NCBI GenBank assembly: GCA_023101885.1
Contig: JALPQD010000159.1
Coordinates: 524,566-588,565, forward strand
DNA: 64,000 bases
Direction of reading: 5' to 3'
Source of the DNA: Typhlomys cinereus
Lineage: Eukaryota; Chordata; Mammalia; Rodentia; Platacanthomyidae
Shown: one piece after another, positions 12,085 through 24,228 of the stretch
Layout of the letters: each line of letters begins with the position of its first letter
How positions within the stretch are numbered: the stretch's first letter is position 1
Notes under the pieces: model-generated
Database searches by the model: none
Told to the model about the DNA's origin: nothing
What the model saw: only the letters and a program-made list of their open reading frames with translations
Translations under genes and position numbers: made by a program

Positions 12085-12325
12085 TTTTGTTTTCTTTTGC
12101 TTTGCTTTGCTTTGCTTTTGTTTGAAGAGCTTATGTCATGTAGCTCTAGCTAGTTTACAGAATTTTTACAAGGCTAAGCTGACTGATTTTTCTGCCTATA
12201 TTAGTAAAATGCTAGAATAATAGCTGTGTGCCACCATTCCTGGTTTATATAGGGCTAGGGAATGAACCCAGAGGGTAGTTTATGCTTGACAAGTACTCTA
12301 CCAACTGAATTTCATCCCAAGTCCC
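12085..12325 (-). mobile_element. B1-ID composite SINE
   Basis: Reading the minus strand, an ID-type tRNA(Ala)-derived head covers about 12,325-12,250 (plus-strand 'aatgaacccagagggtagtt', 'gacaagtactctaccaactg'), followed by a B1 body at about 12,245-12,120 (plus-strand 'gctgtgtgccaccattcctg'), and an A-rich tail seen as a T-rich plus-strand tract containing TTTGC repeats at 12,096-12,118. ID-B1 fusions are known rodent SINEs. A second copy lies at 14,712 on the plus strand. Confidence 0.7.
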
Positions 12326-14540
12326 GGAAGTTTTCTTTTATGACTCTACTGACCACATTCCTGAAGATGCCTCTTCTGTGATTACATCATATCCCAAACA
12401 TCTCTTTCTATCATTCCTCAGTGGGATGGTACTACAGCATTCAGTTTGAGAGAGAAACATCAGGCCACAGCAAGCAATATTAGCTCCTGGAAATTTTAAG
12501 CTTGTCAGTTGGAAGAAGACACAACTTGTTATACAAATGTGCACTGGTGAGTGTTGCCCAGCACCTTAAAGTAAAAAGGGTGAATTAATGTAGTGAGAAA
12601 TTTACATGGAATCAGCTTCAGTTGTGAAAGAAAAAAAATGAGACAATTGTGAGGATCAGATGTATACAGAGAAGACATTTCTTTGACAAACAATAAAGTA
12701 TACTTTCAAATAAATGAGAAAGAATTTCTTATTTTATATTTCCAAGAGTATTCAATCAAGTATAATTTCAAAATATCTATTCCTGGATATGATTTGTTCT
12801 CAAGGAATTACTTCCTAAGAAATGATGGGTTCATTTTCTAATTTGAACTTGAATAAGAAATTTTATTGAGGCCCTGAAATCCTTTATTTGCAAAGATGCT
12901 ACTAATTTGTGTTATGTGACTCGAGCTAAAGTTAGGAAATTGACAGTTTAACTTTCTTCCCTGTTTTCTCATTAACATCTACAATCCTGAAACAAAAATA
13001 ATGAAACCAACACACTTTCTTTAATAAAAGGTGAGATATGCTCTCATATAAGTTATACTCTCATATTTTCCACCTAATTAAATAATGTTTGTGAAATTTT
13101 TATCAGAAGTAAAGACTCTTTTGGAATTTTTCCATCATTAAAATGCACCTTGAAAGTTCCCCATTAGTCAACCCCAATGGAAATTATATTCAATGTGACA
13201 CTCTCTTGCTAAGAGTCCCTATTTTTAGCAAGCAGGTGACTGTTTTGAAATTGAAGATTGCTTCTATTGCATAAAATGTTCATGGTTTAGAATATCTGTT
13301 CTTTTCATCAATCATTCTAAAGCAAGTAACTTCACTATCAACAACTATGAAAGGTCTACTTCTTTAGAGCATGATGTAAGATCATATGCATCAAGTACTG
13401 AACCTCACATATATCTGTGTCATATACTAGTGTGCTGCTCTCTTTAAATGTCTGAAGCAGCAGACCCTAGCTCAGTTTTAGCTAAATGAGTTTTCAATCA
13501 TATAGCTATAGGCTACTGTCACTCTCTTACTTCATTTATTATTTATTTACTTGACTTCGCTGGAGGTGTGTTTTGCATTTGCCATGTCAGTGGAAATTGT
13601 GAATGAATATAGTGTTATATTTATAAATTAGGAACACAATGTCCACCAATAGAGGTAAAAGGTTTTCATTTTCTTTAAAATCAGATGGAAACTTTGAAAA
13701 GTCTTGGCATATGCTGATACCAACCCAGTCCTAAACGAACAGTTGATAAACCTATATATTTGACTGTACATACATTTTCATTAAAACCCCCTATGTAAAA
13801 AAATAAACTGAATGTCACTATTCACAAATGAAATACAATTTATCCTGTATTGTCAGTGTTATCACTGCAGCTGCACAAGTCTTGAAATAGTATGATGGTT
13901 TAAGTTCTTGGTATCATGCCAGGAAGAACATTAAAGTTGCTTTTCTCTGGGACAGGGAAATCTAATGGCTATTTTCAGGTGAATGCATATGCGTGTAAAT
14001 GCATATGCATGTAGAGAGAAATATTTTCCCTTATGGTAGATATATGATGTGTCACTTTGAAATTTTATTCAAAATCACAAATACACTTACTGCAATTTTT
14101 ATACCAGCAGCTTAAAAGCAAGATTCCTTTGATTTGCACACATATATTATTATAGGGATGACATTTATGGGACACTCCTATTACCTGTTCCTTCTGTAGT
14201 ATTATTGATAATTGTAGCTATTGCCTTACTTTGGTTGCTTGGATTTCAAACAATTTGTGCTTATTCAACTCTAGGAAGAAATTGTAATAATAACAACTGT
14301 CAGAGAAACACAAACTGAACTTATTTTTCAAATATATTTGACTGACTTTGAATTAAACTTAATACCTTGAACTTGTGAGCAAATATTTTATTCAAAACTA
14401 CAATAAATTACAAAATCTTAATATCTCAAAATATTTTCTTGTTTAAAGATATCGAAATGTTAAATACCACATTATGTTTCATTATGGAAAATGGTTATAG
14501 AAAGTACAAAGTGTTTTCAATATTAGAATTAAAAAGAGCA
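12326..14540. other. AT-rich DNA, nothing recognised
   Basis: About 2.2 kb of unique-looking sequence. A frame at 12,338-12,544 on the minus strand has no recognisable motif. Confidence 0.6.
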
Positions 14541-14586
14541 CACACACACACACACTCACACACACACACACACATATATATATATC
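14541..14586. repeat. (CA)n(TA)n microsatellite
   Basis: CA repeat with one interruption, followed directly by TATATA. Confidence 0.9.
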
Positions 14587-14711
14587 ATTTGATTTGATAA
14601 ATAAATTATCAGAGCCCAGAGAACAAAGAGTTATACCTTCTATATTTAATTTCTTGAATACCTAAGATATTCAAGTAGTTTATAACAGGCTATTCTTGGG
14701 TTTAGATAAAC

Positions 14712-14945
14712 AGAATTTGAGCTATGGATGCAATTTATGTGTCAATGTGCTGGCCTAGCATGCATGAGGCTCTGGACTTGATCCTTAGCACCACATAAAC
14801 TGAGTATGGTGAAGCAAAAATTTACTCTCTGAACTTAAGGAGGTGAAAGCAGGAAGATCAGAAATTCAAGCTTCTTAGGCTACACGGAGAGATCTATGCT
14901 AATCTGTGTTACATACAACCCTATGTCAAATAGAAAACTTAAGAA
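14712..14945 (+). mobile_element. ID-B1 composite SINE
   Basis: An ID-like head ('tggcctagcatgcatgaggc', 'ctggacttgatccttagcac') is followed by a B1-like body ('aaggaggtgaaagcaggaag', 'gctacacggagagatctatg', 'caaccctatgtcaaatagaa'). It has the same composite design as the minus-strand copy at 12.1 kb and is diverged, so it is old. Confidence 0.7.
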
Positions 14946-15218
14946 GTTTTAAAATAAATAAACAAGTAGATGACATTACTGAATACATAACAAATATTTT
15001 AAGTGCATTTCTTTGTATTTCATTATTATAGCAGTGTAAAAATTCATCATGCTATTTTATTCATTTAAAAGTCATTTATTTTATTTACTCTATGCCATTC
15101 CCACATGCTTCTGTATTTAGTCAATCAATCCTATTACATAGTAACATTTTGATTCTTTTCCAGAGTGAAGCTATAAGAATATTAATATTAACATTCGTTT
15201 ACATATGTGTTTGTCATA

Positions 15219-15575
15219 GTTTGAATGTGTGTTTTTTCCCACCAGCTAACATGTTTGCACTCTCAGCTAACATTAATGTTTGGGAAGGTTGCAGTAACTT
15301 TAGGAAGTTGAGCCTTGTTGGGGGAAAACACTGCACAACAGGCAGGCCTTGAGGGCGGAGGTTATTCCTGGGATCTTTCTGCTGGCAGTCAGCTCTTGCA
15401 GTTTGCACTCATTTTATCTGCCTCCATGATGACTGCTGTGATCTGAGCTGCCTTCAGCTTCTGCTGTCCACCATGCTTTTCAAAGCATAAGGGACTGTAT
15501 CCCCTCTGGAATCCGACAGATAAATTTCTCTTCCTTTAGCATTTGTGAGCATTGTTAGTACAATGTCTGCACACT
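15219..15575 (+). mobile_element. hAT-like non-autonomous rodent DNA element (URR1-like)
   Basis: It shares with the copy at 4,990 a start 'gtcatagtttgaatgtgtg', a 'gttgagccttgttgggggaa' block, a 'ccaccatgcttttcaaagca' block, and a 'gataaatttctcttccttta' block before the end. Non-coding; boundaries approximate. Family name from memory. Confidence 0.55.
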
Positions 15576-15998
15576 TATGAGTAGAATTTTTGATCAAATG
15601 ATATGATCATATAAAATGTAAATATATATAGTGCTACATTGTCTTTCAAAGTGGTACTGTAGTATTTTATCCTCCTACTAATATTTCCTTTGTTCCCATT
15701 TATTGGGAAATTTGGACATTATTGTTTTGATTTCTCTTGATCCCATAGATATACAGTGATTTATTTTTAATTGCCTAATTACTAATAATACAGAAAGCCT
15801 ATTCCTAAGTTCAATATTATTTTGAATCCAATGACATTTGTTTTTCATCTGCACATCTGTATGTTTGCCCATTTTCCTTTTAGTTTTTTTAATTGTTTCA
15901 CATAAACTACAAAAAAGAAAAAAAAAATTGTGAGCCCAAGGTATTTGGTGCTTACATAGTCTGTAAGCATTTCATTCTCTTATTTAGTTGTAGGTTTT
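15576..15998. other. AT-rich DNA left of the L1 cluster
   Basis: Nothing recognised; this is the host sequence flanking the L1-B target site. Confidence 0.6.
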
Positions 15999-16013
15999 AT
16001 TAATCTCATTTTC
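15998..16013. repeat. Left target-site duplication of L1-B
   Basis: The 16 bases 'tattaatctcattttc' recur as 'tattaatttcattttc' at 28,703-28,718, one mismatch over 12.7 kb. They lie exactly at the 3' (T-rich) and 5' ends of the L1 pair, which identifies them as the target-site duplication of the outer element. Confidence 0.88.
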
Positions 16014-19000
16014 TTTTTTAATTTTTTTTATTTTTTTATTTTTTTTATTTCCACTCACACAACATTAACAGGTACACCGGTCCCCTCCCTCCCTCGAAAC
16101 TCCCACTGCCCTATGCCACCCTCCACTCCCCCTCCCTCCCCATCCCCCAGTGCCTCCCCCTCCCATCCCCGGAGCATCCTTTAATGTGCATTCCAGACTC
16201 TCCTCTGGGTCCTCCTCTCTGATGAGGTACAAGGACCCAGTGGCATTTCCCAGAACCCTTTCCTGTGTTCCCCTTAAGCAGAGGAACACTACTGTGGCTG
16301 TCAATCCCTTGCCGCCAAGGATCTTAGTGACTTTAACAAATGCTAGAATTTGAGGGGTCAATAGTGTGTTGGACATTGCGCAGGGCATGCAAAGTCCAAT
16401 TATGATTGCTTCGGCCATAACTTGTGTGGAGTATCTTGCATATCATTGCTCCTCCCATCTTTGTGCTCTTACAATCTTATCGCCCCCTCTTCCGCAAATT
16501 TCCCTGAGCTTCTGAATGGGGAGAGATTAGGCTGGCCTAGTTCCAGGTGGTTGATATAGAGTCTTTGATGTTGTAGATTATGATTTGTTGATTTTTTCCA
16601 GTTTTGCCACTCCTACAATGCCCTTCACTCCATCCTGATGGGTACTGGATGTCACTCCATGGGCAGAGATAAAAAGCTATTAAACTACAGTCTTGTTATA
16701 AGAGTACATTCAAACGTAGATGTAATAAAAGTAGGAAACCACAGTGAAGGAGGGGTCAATCACCCATTTGCAAAATGGTTACTTTTTATCGGCCAGACTA
16801 TATGCCCTCCCCTTCTGGTGAGATCATACCCCATCAGTTGTAAACGATCAGGAACGAAAGTCTGTGAACAAACCAGATGTCTCATTACTCACTTGCTGTC
16901 CTTGATGGTGGCCTATTTTCTCTGCTGTAACATGGTCCCCTCTCTCTTTGTTTTTGGTTTGGTCCTCCTACCACATCCCTCTAGTTCATATTCCTTGCAA
17001 ATACTGTATGTATTACAGAGATTTACCCTGGAGTGTCTCTAGGTCGGTTTAGTACTAGGAGCTACCAATTAGGGAGTACATACGACACTTAATTTTCTGG
17101 GTCTGGGATTCTTCACTAAATATAATGGTTTCTAATACCATCCAATTCCCAGCAAATTTCATTAATTCATCATTTTTGATGGATGAGTAGTACTCCATTG
17201 TATAGATGTACCACAGTTTCCTTATCCACTCCTCAACTGTTGGACATTTGGGTTGATTCCACGACTTTGCTATTGTAAACAGTGCTGCTATAAACATGGT
17301 CGTGCATGTGCTATCAAGGTGAATTTTTGCTGTTGGGGGGTTATTCCCAAAAGTGGAATAGCAAGGTCATATAGCATTTCAATTTTTAATTTCTTTAATC
17401 TCCAGACGGCTCGGCATAGTGACTGTATGAGCCTGCATTCCCACCAGCAATGTAGGAGTGTTCCATTCTCTCCACATCCTCTCCAGCATTTTTCGTTGTT
17501 TGTTTTGTTCATTTTTGCTCTCCTGACCAGGGTTAGATGATATCTCAGGGAAGTTTTGATTTGCATTTTCCTGAAGGCTAAGGATGTGGAGCATTTTTTA
17601 AGATATTTGTTGGAAATTTTAATTTCATCTCTAGTAAAGTTTCCTTTAAGTTGCGGGGCCCATTTTTTAATTGGCCCATTTGTTTCCTTGGTGTTTAATT
17701 TTCTAAGTTCTTTGTGCACTCTGGAAAATAGAGCTCTATCAGATATGTGGTTAGTGAAGATTTTCTCCCATTCTGTGGGTGGCCTTTGTGCTCCAATTAC
17801 AATCTCTTTATGTGAACAGAAGCTCCTTCATTACACAAGATCACATCTGTTGAGAGTTGGTTGCAGTGACTCTGCTATTGGATGTCTGTTTAGGAACTGT
17901 TGGCCTAGTCCAATCAGCTCGAAGGAGTTCCCTACTCTTTCAACTATTCTTTTTATAGTCTCTGTCCTTATATCAAGGTCCTTGATCCATTTAGAATTAA
18001 TTCTTATACATGGTGACAAGTACGGGTCCAGTTTTAATCTTCTGCATGTGAATATCCAGTTTTGCCATTACCATTTGTTGAAGATACTGTACTTTTTCCA
18101 GTGGATTTTTTGGGCCCCTTTGTCAAAGGTCAAATGGCTGTAGTTGTGTGGGCTTATATCTGGGTCTTCGACCCTTATCCATTGGTCTGTCTGTCTATTT
18201 TGGAGCCCGTACCAGGCTGTTTTTATAAGTATGGATTTGTAGTATATGCTAAGGTTTGGTATGGTGATACTTCCAGCCGTGTTTTTGTTACTCAGGATTG
18301 TCTTTGATATCCTGGGTCTTTTTTGCCACCATATGAATTTTGAGATTGTTTGGTCAACTTCTTTAAAGAATTGCTTTGGAATTTTAATTGGTAATTGGTA
18401 TAGCATTGAATTTGTATATTGCCTTTGGTAGGATGATCATTTTTATGATGTTGATTCTGCCAATCCAGGAACATGGGATGTCTTTCCACCTTCTCGTGTC
18501 TTCTGCAATTTCTTTCTTGAGGGTTTTAAAGTTTTCATTGTAGAGATCTTTTACCTCCTTGGTTAGGTTTATATCAAAGTACTTCATTTTTACTAGTTTT
18601 TCCTCATTGAGTATAATCCTTGCTGAAGGCTTGTTGTGTACAGCTTTTTTTATATTGATAAATGCTCCTTCCATTCCAACTGTATCTAGGATTTTGATCA
18701 TAAAAGGATGTTGGATCTTTTCAAACGCTTTTTCTGCATCTATTGAAAGTATCATGTGGTCTTGGACTTTAGACTTGTTTATATGATGAATTACATTTAT
18801 TGATTTGTTTATGTTGAACCATCCTTGTGTGCCTGGAATAAAGCCTACTTGATCTCCATGGATGATCTTTTTGATATGTTTTTGAATCCGATTTGCTGCG
18901 ACATTGTTGAGAATCTTTGCATCTGTGTTCACCAGAGAGATTGGCCTATAGTTTTCTTTTTTAAGTCTATCTGTATTAGGTTTTGGGATTAAGACGATAT

Positions 19001-19335
19001 TATATTCATAGAAGGAATTAGGTAGTGTTCCTTCCTTTGCTATTTAATGGAACAGATTAAGGAGTATTGGTATTATTAGCTCCTTAAATGTCTAGTAGAA
19101 CTCTGTGCTGAATCCATCTGGTACAGGAAATTTTTGGTGGGAAGGTTCGAGATTACTTCCTCGACTTACTCATGTAATGGGACTATTTAAATAATTCACC
19201 ACTTCCTGATTCAATTTAGGTAAGTTGTGTATATATAAGAATTCATCCATCTCGTTTATGTTGTCATATTACATAGAGTATAAGTTTTTGAAGTATGATG
19301 TTATAAATCTCTGGATTTCTTGTGTATCAGTAGTG
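16014..19335 (-). mobile_element. L1-B, 3' half (ORF2 RT/C-terminus and 3' UTR) of a full-length L1
   Basis: Minus-strand L1. The T-rich start is the poly(A) end; 16,060-17,050 is the 3' UTR, with its C-rich (minus-strand G-rich) tract at 16,080-16,165. ORF2 pieces follow: 17,055-17,719 (two frames, a frameshift near 17,290; the zinc-knuckle-like cysteines are changed), 17,831-18,019, 18,068-18,406 and 18,384-18,932. The last is a single open frame that passes from an '[11 protein letters not shown]' motif straight to '[19 protein letters not shown]', skipping about 350 bases present in L1-A. ORF2 then stops abruptly at 19,335 where L1-A is inserted, and resumes at 25,715. More diverged and more broken than L1-A. 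Confidence 0.93.
18384..18932 (-). pseudogene. L1-B ORF2 fragment with in-frame deletion of the RT catalytic core
   Basis: This 182-codon open frame joins the palm/finger part of the reverse transcriptase ('[16 protein letters not shown]', '[18 protein letters not shown]') directly to the downstream part ('[16 protein letters not shown]'). Compared with L1-A, the segment equivalent to about 21,893-22,243 is absent. That segment holds the FADD metal-binding box, so the copy cannot encode an active reverse transcriptase. The deletion preserves the reading frame, and its breakpoint is near 18,595. Confidence 0.85.
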
Positions 19336-19349
19336 ATAACTCCATTTTC
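19336..19349. repeat. Left target-site duplication of L1-A inside L1-B
   Basis: 'ataactccattttc' is repeated without mismatch at 25,701-25,714. Both copies belong to L1-B ORF2 (compare the same place in L1-A at about 22,984), so they mark the insertion point of A into B. Confidence 0.95.
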
Positions 19350-19396
19350 TTTTTTATTTTTTTATTAAAAATGTAATTATACATTTTAAAATTTTT

Positions 19397-19482
19397 TACC
19401 AGTTCCCTCCCTCCCCCCTCCTCCCCCCGAACCCCCTCATCCCCCTCTTCTCCCTCCCCATCCCCCAGTGCCTCCCCCCCAA
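19397..19482 (-). other. G-rich tract (on the minus strand) of L1-A 3' UTR
   Basis: C runs on the plus strand equal dense G runs on the sense strand of L1-A, the same potential G-quadruplex region as in L1-D and L1-E. Confidence 0.7.
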
Positions 19483-22074
19483 TTCCCAGAGAGTCCTTTA
19501 ATGTGTACGTCTGACTCTCCACTGGGTCCTCCTCTCTGATGACATATAAGGACCCAGTGGCATTTTCATAAGCCCTTTCTCTTCTTGTTCCCTTTAAGCA
19601 TAGGAGCACTACTATGGCTGTCAATCTCTTGCCTCCAGGGATCTCGGCGCCCTTAACAGATGCTAGACCTTATGAGGGCAACAGTGCACTGGACATTGCG
19701 CAGGGCATGCAAAGTCACATTATGATTGCTTTGCCCCCAACTATTGTTGAGAATCTTGCAAATCGTTGTTAATCCCATCCTTTTGCTCTTACAATCTTAC
19801 CGCCCCCTCTTCCACAAATGTCCCTGAGCTCCAGGATGGGGAGAGATTAGGCTGGCCTAGTTCTATGTGATTGATATAGAGTCTCTGAAGTTCTGGATTG
19901 TGGTTTGTTGATTTTCTTTTGCAGTTTTGCTGCTCCTTCAACGCCCTTCACTCCATCCTGCTGGGCACTGTATGTCACCCCCTGGCCAGAGACAAAAAGC
20001 TGTTAAACTGGAGTCTTGTTATAATAGTACATTCAAGGGTAGATGTAATAAATTAGGAAACCTCAGTGAGGGAGGGGTCCATCACCCATTTGCAAAATGA
20101 TTACTTTTTATCTGCTAGACTATATGCCCTCCCCTTCTGGTGAGATCAGGAAAGAACGTCTGTGAACTTAACCAGGTTTCTCATTACTTACTTGCAGACC
20201 TCGATGGAAGCCTATTTTCTCTGCTGTAACATGGTCCCCCTCTCCTTGTTTCTGGTGTGGCCCTCCTACCCCATCTATCTTGTTCATAATCCTTGCAATT
20301 ACTGTGTTACATAGGTTTACTTTTGACTGTCTCAATGTGGGCTGGGTGAGTTTGGTACTAGGAGCCACCTATTAGGGAGTACATATGGGGCTTAATTTTC
20401 TGGGTCTGAGATACTTCACTTAATATAATTGTTTCTAATGATATCCATTTCCCAGCAAATTCCAGTAATTCATCACTTTTGATGGCTGAGTAGTACTCCA
20501 TTGTATAGATGTACCACAGTTTCCTTAGCCACACGTCAACTGTTGGACATTTAGGATGACTCCATGACTTTGCTATTGTAAACAGTGCTGCTATGAACAT
20601 GGTCGTGCTTGTGCTATCGAGGTGAACCTCTGCTGCATGGGGGATTATTCCCAAAAGTGGGATTGCAGGGTCATATGGCATTTCAATCTTTAATTTCTTT
20701 AAGAATCTCCAGACGGCTCGCCAGAGTGGCTGTATGAGCCTGCATTCCCACCAGCAATGTAGGAGAGTGCCCCTCTCTCCACATCCTCTCCAGCATTTGT
20801 CGTTGTTTGTATTGTGGATATTTGCCATCCTGACTAGGGTAAGATGATATCTCAGGGAGGTTTTGATTTGCATTTCCCTTATGCCTAAGGAAGTGGAGCA
20901 TTTTTTAAGATATTTGTTAGACATTTTAATTTCATCCCTGGTAAAGTTTCTTTTAAGTTCCAGGGCCCATTTTTTAATTGGGCCATTGTTTTCCTTGGAG
21001 TTTAGTTTTCTAAGTTCTTTGTGCACTCTGGATAATAGAGCTCCATCAGATATGTGGTTAGTAAAGATTTTTTCCCATTCTGTGGGTTGCCTTTGAGCTC
21101 ATGTTACAATCTCTTTATCTGAACAGAAGCTCTTTAATTTCACAAGATCCCAACTGCTGAGAGTTGATAGCAGTGACTGTGCCATTAGATGTCTGTTTAG
21201 GAAATGTTGGCCTAGCCCAATCAGCTCAAGGGAGTTCCCTATCCTTTCAACTATGAATTTTACAGTCTCTGGCCTTATATCAAGGTCCTTGACCCATTTG
21301 GAATTAAGTTTTGTACATGGTGACAAGTATGCGTCCAGTTTTAATTTTCTGCATGTGAAGATCCAGTTTTGCCAGCACCACTTGTTGAAGATACTTCTCT
21401 TTTTTCCATTGAATTATTTGGGCCCCTTTGTCAAAGACCAAATGGCTGTAATTTTGTGGGTTTATGTCTGGGTCTTCAATCCTTATCCATTGATCTGTGT
21501 GTCTATTTTGGAGCCAGTACCAGGCTGTTTTTATAACTATGGATTTGTAGTATAGACAAAGGTTTGGTATTGTGATACCTCCAGCAGTGCTTTTGTTACT
21601 CAGGATTGTCTTTGCTATCCTGGGTCTTTTGTGACTCCATATGAACTTTGAGATTGATTGGTCAACGTGTTTGAAGAATTGCTTTGGGATTTGAAATTGG
21701 TATAGCATTGAATCTGTATATTGCCTTTGGTAGGATGGTCATTTTTACAATGTTGATTCTACCGATCCAGGAACAAGGGCGGTCTTTCCACCTTCTGGTG
21801 TCTTCTGCTATTTCTTTCTTTAGGGTTTGAAAGTTTTCATTGTAAAGGTCTTTTACCTCCTTGGTTAGGTTTATACCAAGGTATTTCATTTTTTTAGGGG
21901 CTATAGTAAATGAGATTGTTTCTCTCATGGCTTTTTCACTTCTTTCATTCTGGGCATATAGGAAGGCCTCTGATTTTGCACATTTATTTTGTATCCTGCC
22001 ACCGTGCTGAACTTCTCAATTAGTTCCAGGAGCTTCCTGGTGGAGTTTTTGGGATCACTCAGGTATAAGATCAT

Positions 22075-22086
22075 GTCATCTGCAAA
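22075..22086 (-). other. FADD metal-binding box of L1-A reverse transcriptase
   Basis: Minus-strand reading gives [14 protein letters not shown], the L1 version of the YxDD catalytic motif. It is intact at the residue level, although its frame is cut off by the upstream TGA. L1-B lacks this segment altogether. Confidence 0.9.
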
Positions 22087-23218
22087 TAGGGATAGTTTGA
22101 CTTCTCCCTTGCTGATTTGAATCCCTCTTATGTCCCTTTCTTGTCTTATGTCTTCAGCTAAGACTTCAAGTACAATATTGAATAGAAGTGGTGAGAGTGG
22201 ACAGCCTTGTCTAGTTCCTGATCAAAGTGGGAATGCTTCCAATTGTTCCCCATTGAGCATAATCCTTGCTGTGGGTTTGTTGTATACAGCTTTTATTATA
22301 TTGATAAAGGTTCCTTTCATTCCTACAGTCTCTAGCGTTTTGATCATAAAAGGCTGTTGGATTTTGTCAAAGGCTTTTTCTGCATCTATCAAGAGTATCA
22401 TGTGGTCTTGGACTTTGGACAGGTTTACATGATGAATTACATTTATTGATTTAGGTATGTTGAACCAACCTTGTATGCCGGGGATGAAGCCTACTTGGTC
22501 CCCGTGAATGATCTTTTTGATATGTTTTTGAATCCTATTTGCTAAGACTATGTTGAGAATCTTTCTATCTGTGTTCATCAGAGAGATCGGCCTATAGTTT
22601 TCTTTTTTAAGTGAATCTTTATTAGGTTTTGGGATTAAAACAATATTAGCTTCATAGAAGGAATTTGGTAGTGTTCCGTCCTTTGCTATTTGATGGAACA
22701 GTTTAAAGAGTATTGGTATTATTAACTCCTTAAATGTCTGGTAGAATTCTGTGCTGAATCCATCTGGCCCAGGACATTTTTTGGTGGGAAGATTCAAGAT
22801 TACTTCTTCAATTTCCTTGTATGTTATAGGACTATTTAAATAATTCACAACTTCCACATTCAATTTAGGTAGGTTGTGTTTACTTAGAAATTCATCCATC
22901 TCTTTTGTGTTGTCAAACTTCACAGAGTACAAGTTTTTGAAATATGATGTTATAATTTTCTGGACTTCTTGGGTATCCGTAGAGATAACTCCATGTTCAT
23001 TTCTAATTTTGTTAATTTGGGTTTTCTCTCTCTTGCTTTTGGTTAATTTAACTAGGGGTATTTCAATCTTATTGATTTTTTCAAAAAACCAGCTTTTTGA
23101 CTGGTTGATTTTCTCTATCGTTTTCCCAATCTAGATTTCAGATATTTCTCCCCTTATTTTGCTAATCTCCTCTCTTCTACTACTTTTGGTATCAGATTGC
23201 TCTAGTTTTTCCAAAGCT

Positions 23219-24178
23219 TTAAGCTGCATTGTTGTTTATTTCTGATGTTTCCATTTCTTTGATGTAGGCATTAAGAGCTATGAACTTACCTCTTAGGACA
23301 ACTTTGATTGTGTCCCAGAGATTTTGGTAAGTTGTGTTTTCATTATCATTCACTTTCAGGAAATCTTGAATTTCCTTTTTAATTTCTTCCTGAATCCAGT
23401 TCTCATTCAGCATCATATTGTTAAGTTTCCAGGAGTTAGTGTATTTTCTCTTGTTTGATGTGTTGTGGATGTCCAGCTTTAGGCCGTGGTGGTCTGATAG
23501 GGCACAGGTTAGAATTTCAACTTTTTTGTATATGTGTAGATTCGTTTTGTGGCCCAATATGTGATCTATTTTGGAGAAAGTTCCATGTGCTGATGAGAAA
23601 AATGTGTATTCTTTGGTGCGTGGGTGAAAAGTTCGATAGAGATCTGTAAGGTCCATTTCTTTAAGGGTTTGATTAAGTTCCAAAGTGTCTCTGTTAAGGT
23701 TTTGACCTGTTGATCTATCCCATGTTGAGAGGGCGGTGTTGAATTCCCCAAGAATTTTCGTTTGGAGCTTGATTTCTCGCTTTAGACGCTGTAGGGTTTT
23801 CTTAATGAATGTGGAGGGGCCCATATTGGGTGCATATATGTTCAGTACTGTGAAGTCTTCCTGGTGAATTGTACCTGTGACTAAAATATAGGATCCATCC
23901 GTGTCTCTTATAATTTTTCTTGGTTTGAAGTCCACTTTGTCTGATAACATAATGGCTACCCTTGCCTGTTTTCTGCTTCCATTAGCTTGTAGAATTGTTG
24001 ACCAACCTTTTATTTTTAGAGCGTGCCTATCTTTTGTGGTGATATGGGTTTCCTGCAGGCAGCAGATTGATGGATTGTGGTTTTTAATCCAAGTTTGTAA
24101 TCTCTGTCTCTTGATCGGTGTATTAATTCCATTAACATTTAGTGTTATAACGGAGAAACTATTGTTAATTCCAGACAT
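23219..24178 (-). CDS. L1-A endonuclease domain, open frame with D145E change
   Basis: The 319-codon open part of ORF2 starts with [17 protein letters not shown]. Domain landmarks: LNVNG (N14), CCLQETH (E43), NIYAPN, ILGEFNT (145-147), [13 protein letters not shown] (D205) and [11 protein letters not shown] (D229, H230). The aspartate at 145 is part of the catalytic site in the L1 endonuclease family. The codon is GAA (plus-strand 23,744-23,746), whereas L1-B keeps GAT at the equivalent place (26,465-26,467). If made, this would be a truncated protein without reverse transcriptase and probably with reduced nicking. Start chosen because the L1 family consensus begins a few residues before 'ITLNVNG'. 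Confidence 0.75.
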   Translation of the reverse strand: MSGINNSFSVITLNVNGINTPIKRQRLQTWIKNHNPSICCLQETHITTKDRHALKIKGWSTILQANGSRKQARVAIMLSDKVDFKPRKIIRDTDGSYILVTGTIHQEDFTVLNIYAPNMGPSTFIKKTLQRLKREIKLQTKILGEFNTALSTWDRSTGQNLNRDTLELNQTLKEMDLTDLYRTFHPRTKEYTFFSSAHGTFSKIDHILGHKTNLHIYKKVEILTCALSDHHGLKLDIHNTSNKRKYTNSWKLNNMMLNENWIQEEIKKEIQDFLKVNDNENTTYQNLWDTIKVVLRGKFIALNAYIKEMETSEINNNAA

Positions 24179-24228
24179 TTGTTATGTTTAGTAGTTTTTA
24201 TAAGTATATTGCTTCGCTTTTAATGGTG

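Larger units (their letters stand above)
20358..24178 (-). pseudogene. L1-A ORF2 (endonuclease / reverse transcriptase), disrupted
   Basis: Codons 1-319 (24,178-23,219) form the AP-like endonuclease with N14, E43, N147, D205 and H230 at the usual L1 positions, but residue 145 is Glu ('ILGEFNT') instead of Asp. A 5-base deletion near 23,230 shifts the frame and gives the stop after 'SEINNNAA'. The reverse transcriptase resumes at 22,932 ('[17 protein letters not shown]', 'YRPISLMN', '[10 protein letters not shown]'), is stopped by a TGA at 22,222-22,224, and continues in frame with the FADD box at 22,075-22,086. A one-base deletion near 21,965 and further shifts follow. The C-terminal 222 codons (21,026-20,358) are open and keep the CWRGCG...LLHCWWEC cysteine-histidine motif. 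In L1 biology this protein nicks the target DNA and reverse-transcribes the L1 RNA. Here it cannot be made whole. Confidence 0.93.

Noticed and set aside
16065..16418. Minus-strand open frame of 117 codons, similar to others at 1.6, 19.3 and 33.6 kb
   Set aside because: It is a non-coding stretch of the L1 3' UTR. Similar frames recur because the repeat recurs, not because of protein selection.
16638..17042. Plus-strand open frame of 134 codons
   Set aside because: It lies antisense in the L1-B 3' UTR, with no conservation beyond the repeat.
17556..18143. Plus-strand open frame of 195 codons
   Set aside because: It is antisense to L1-B ORF2; the minus-strand reading gives the conserved L1 protein. 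The same antisense frame appears opposite other L1 copies.
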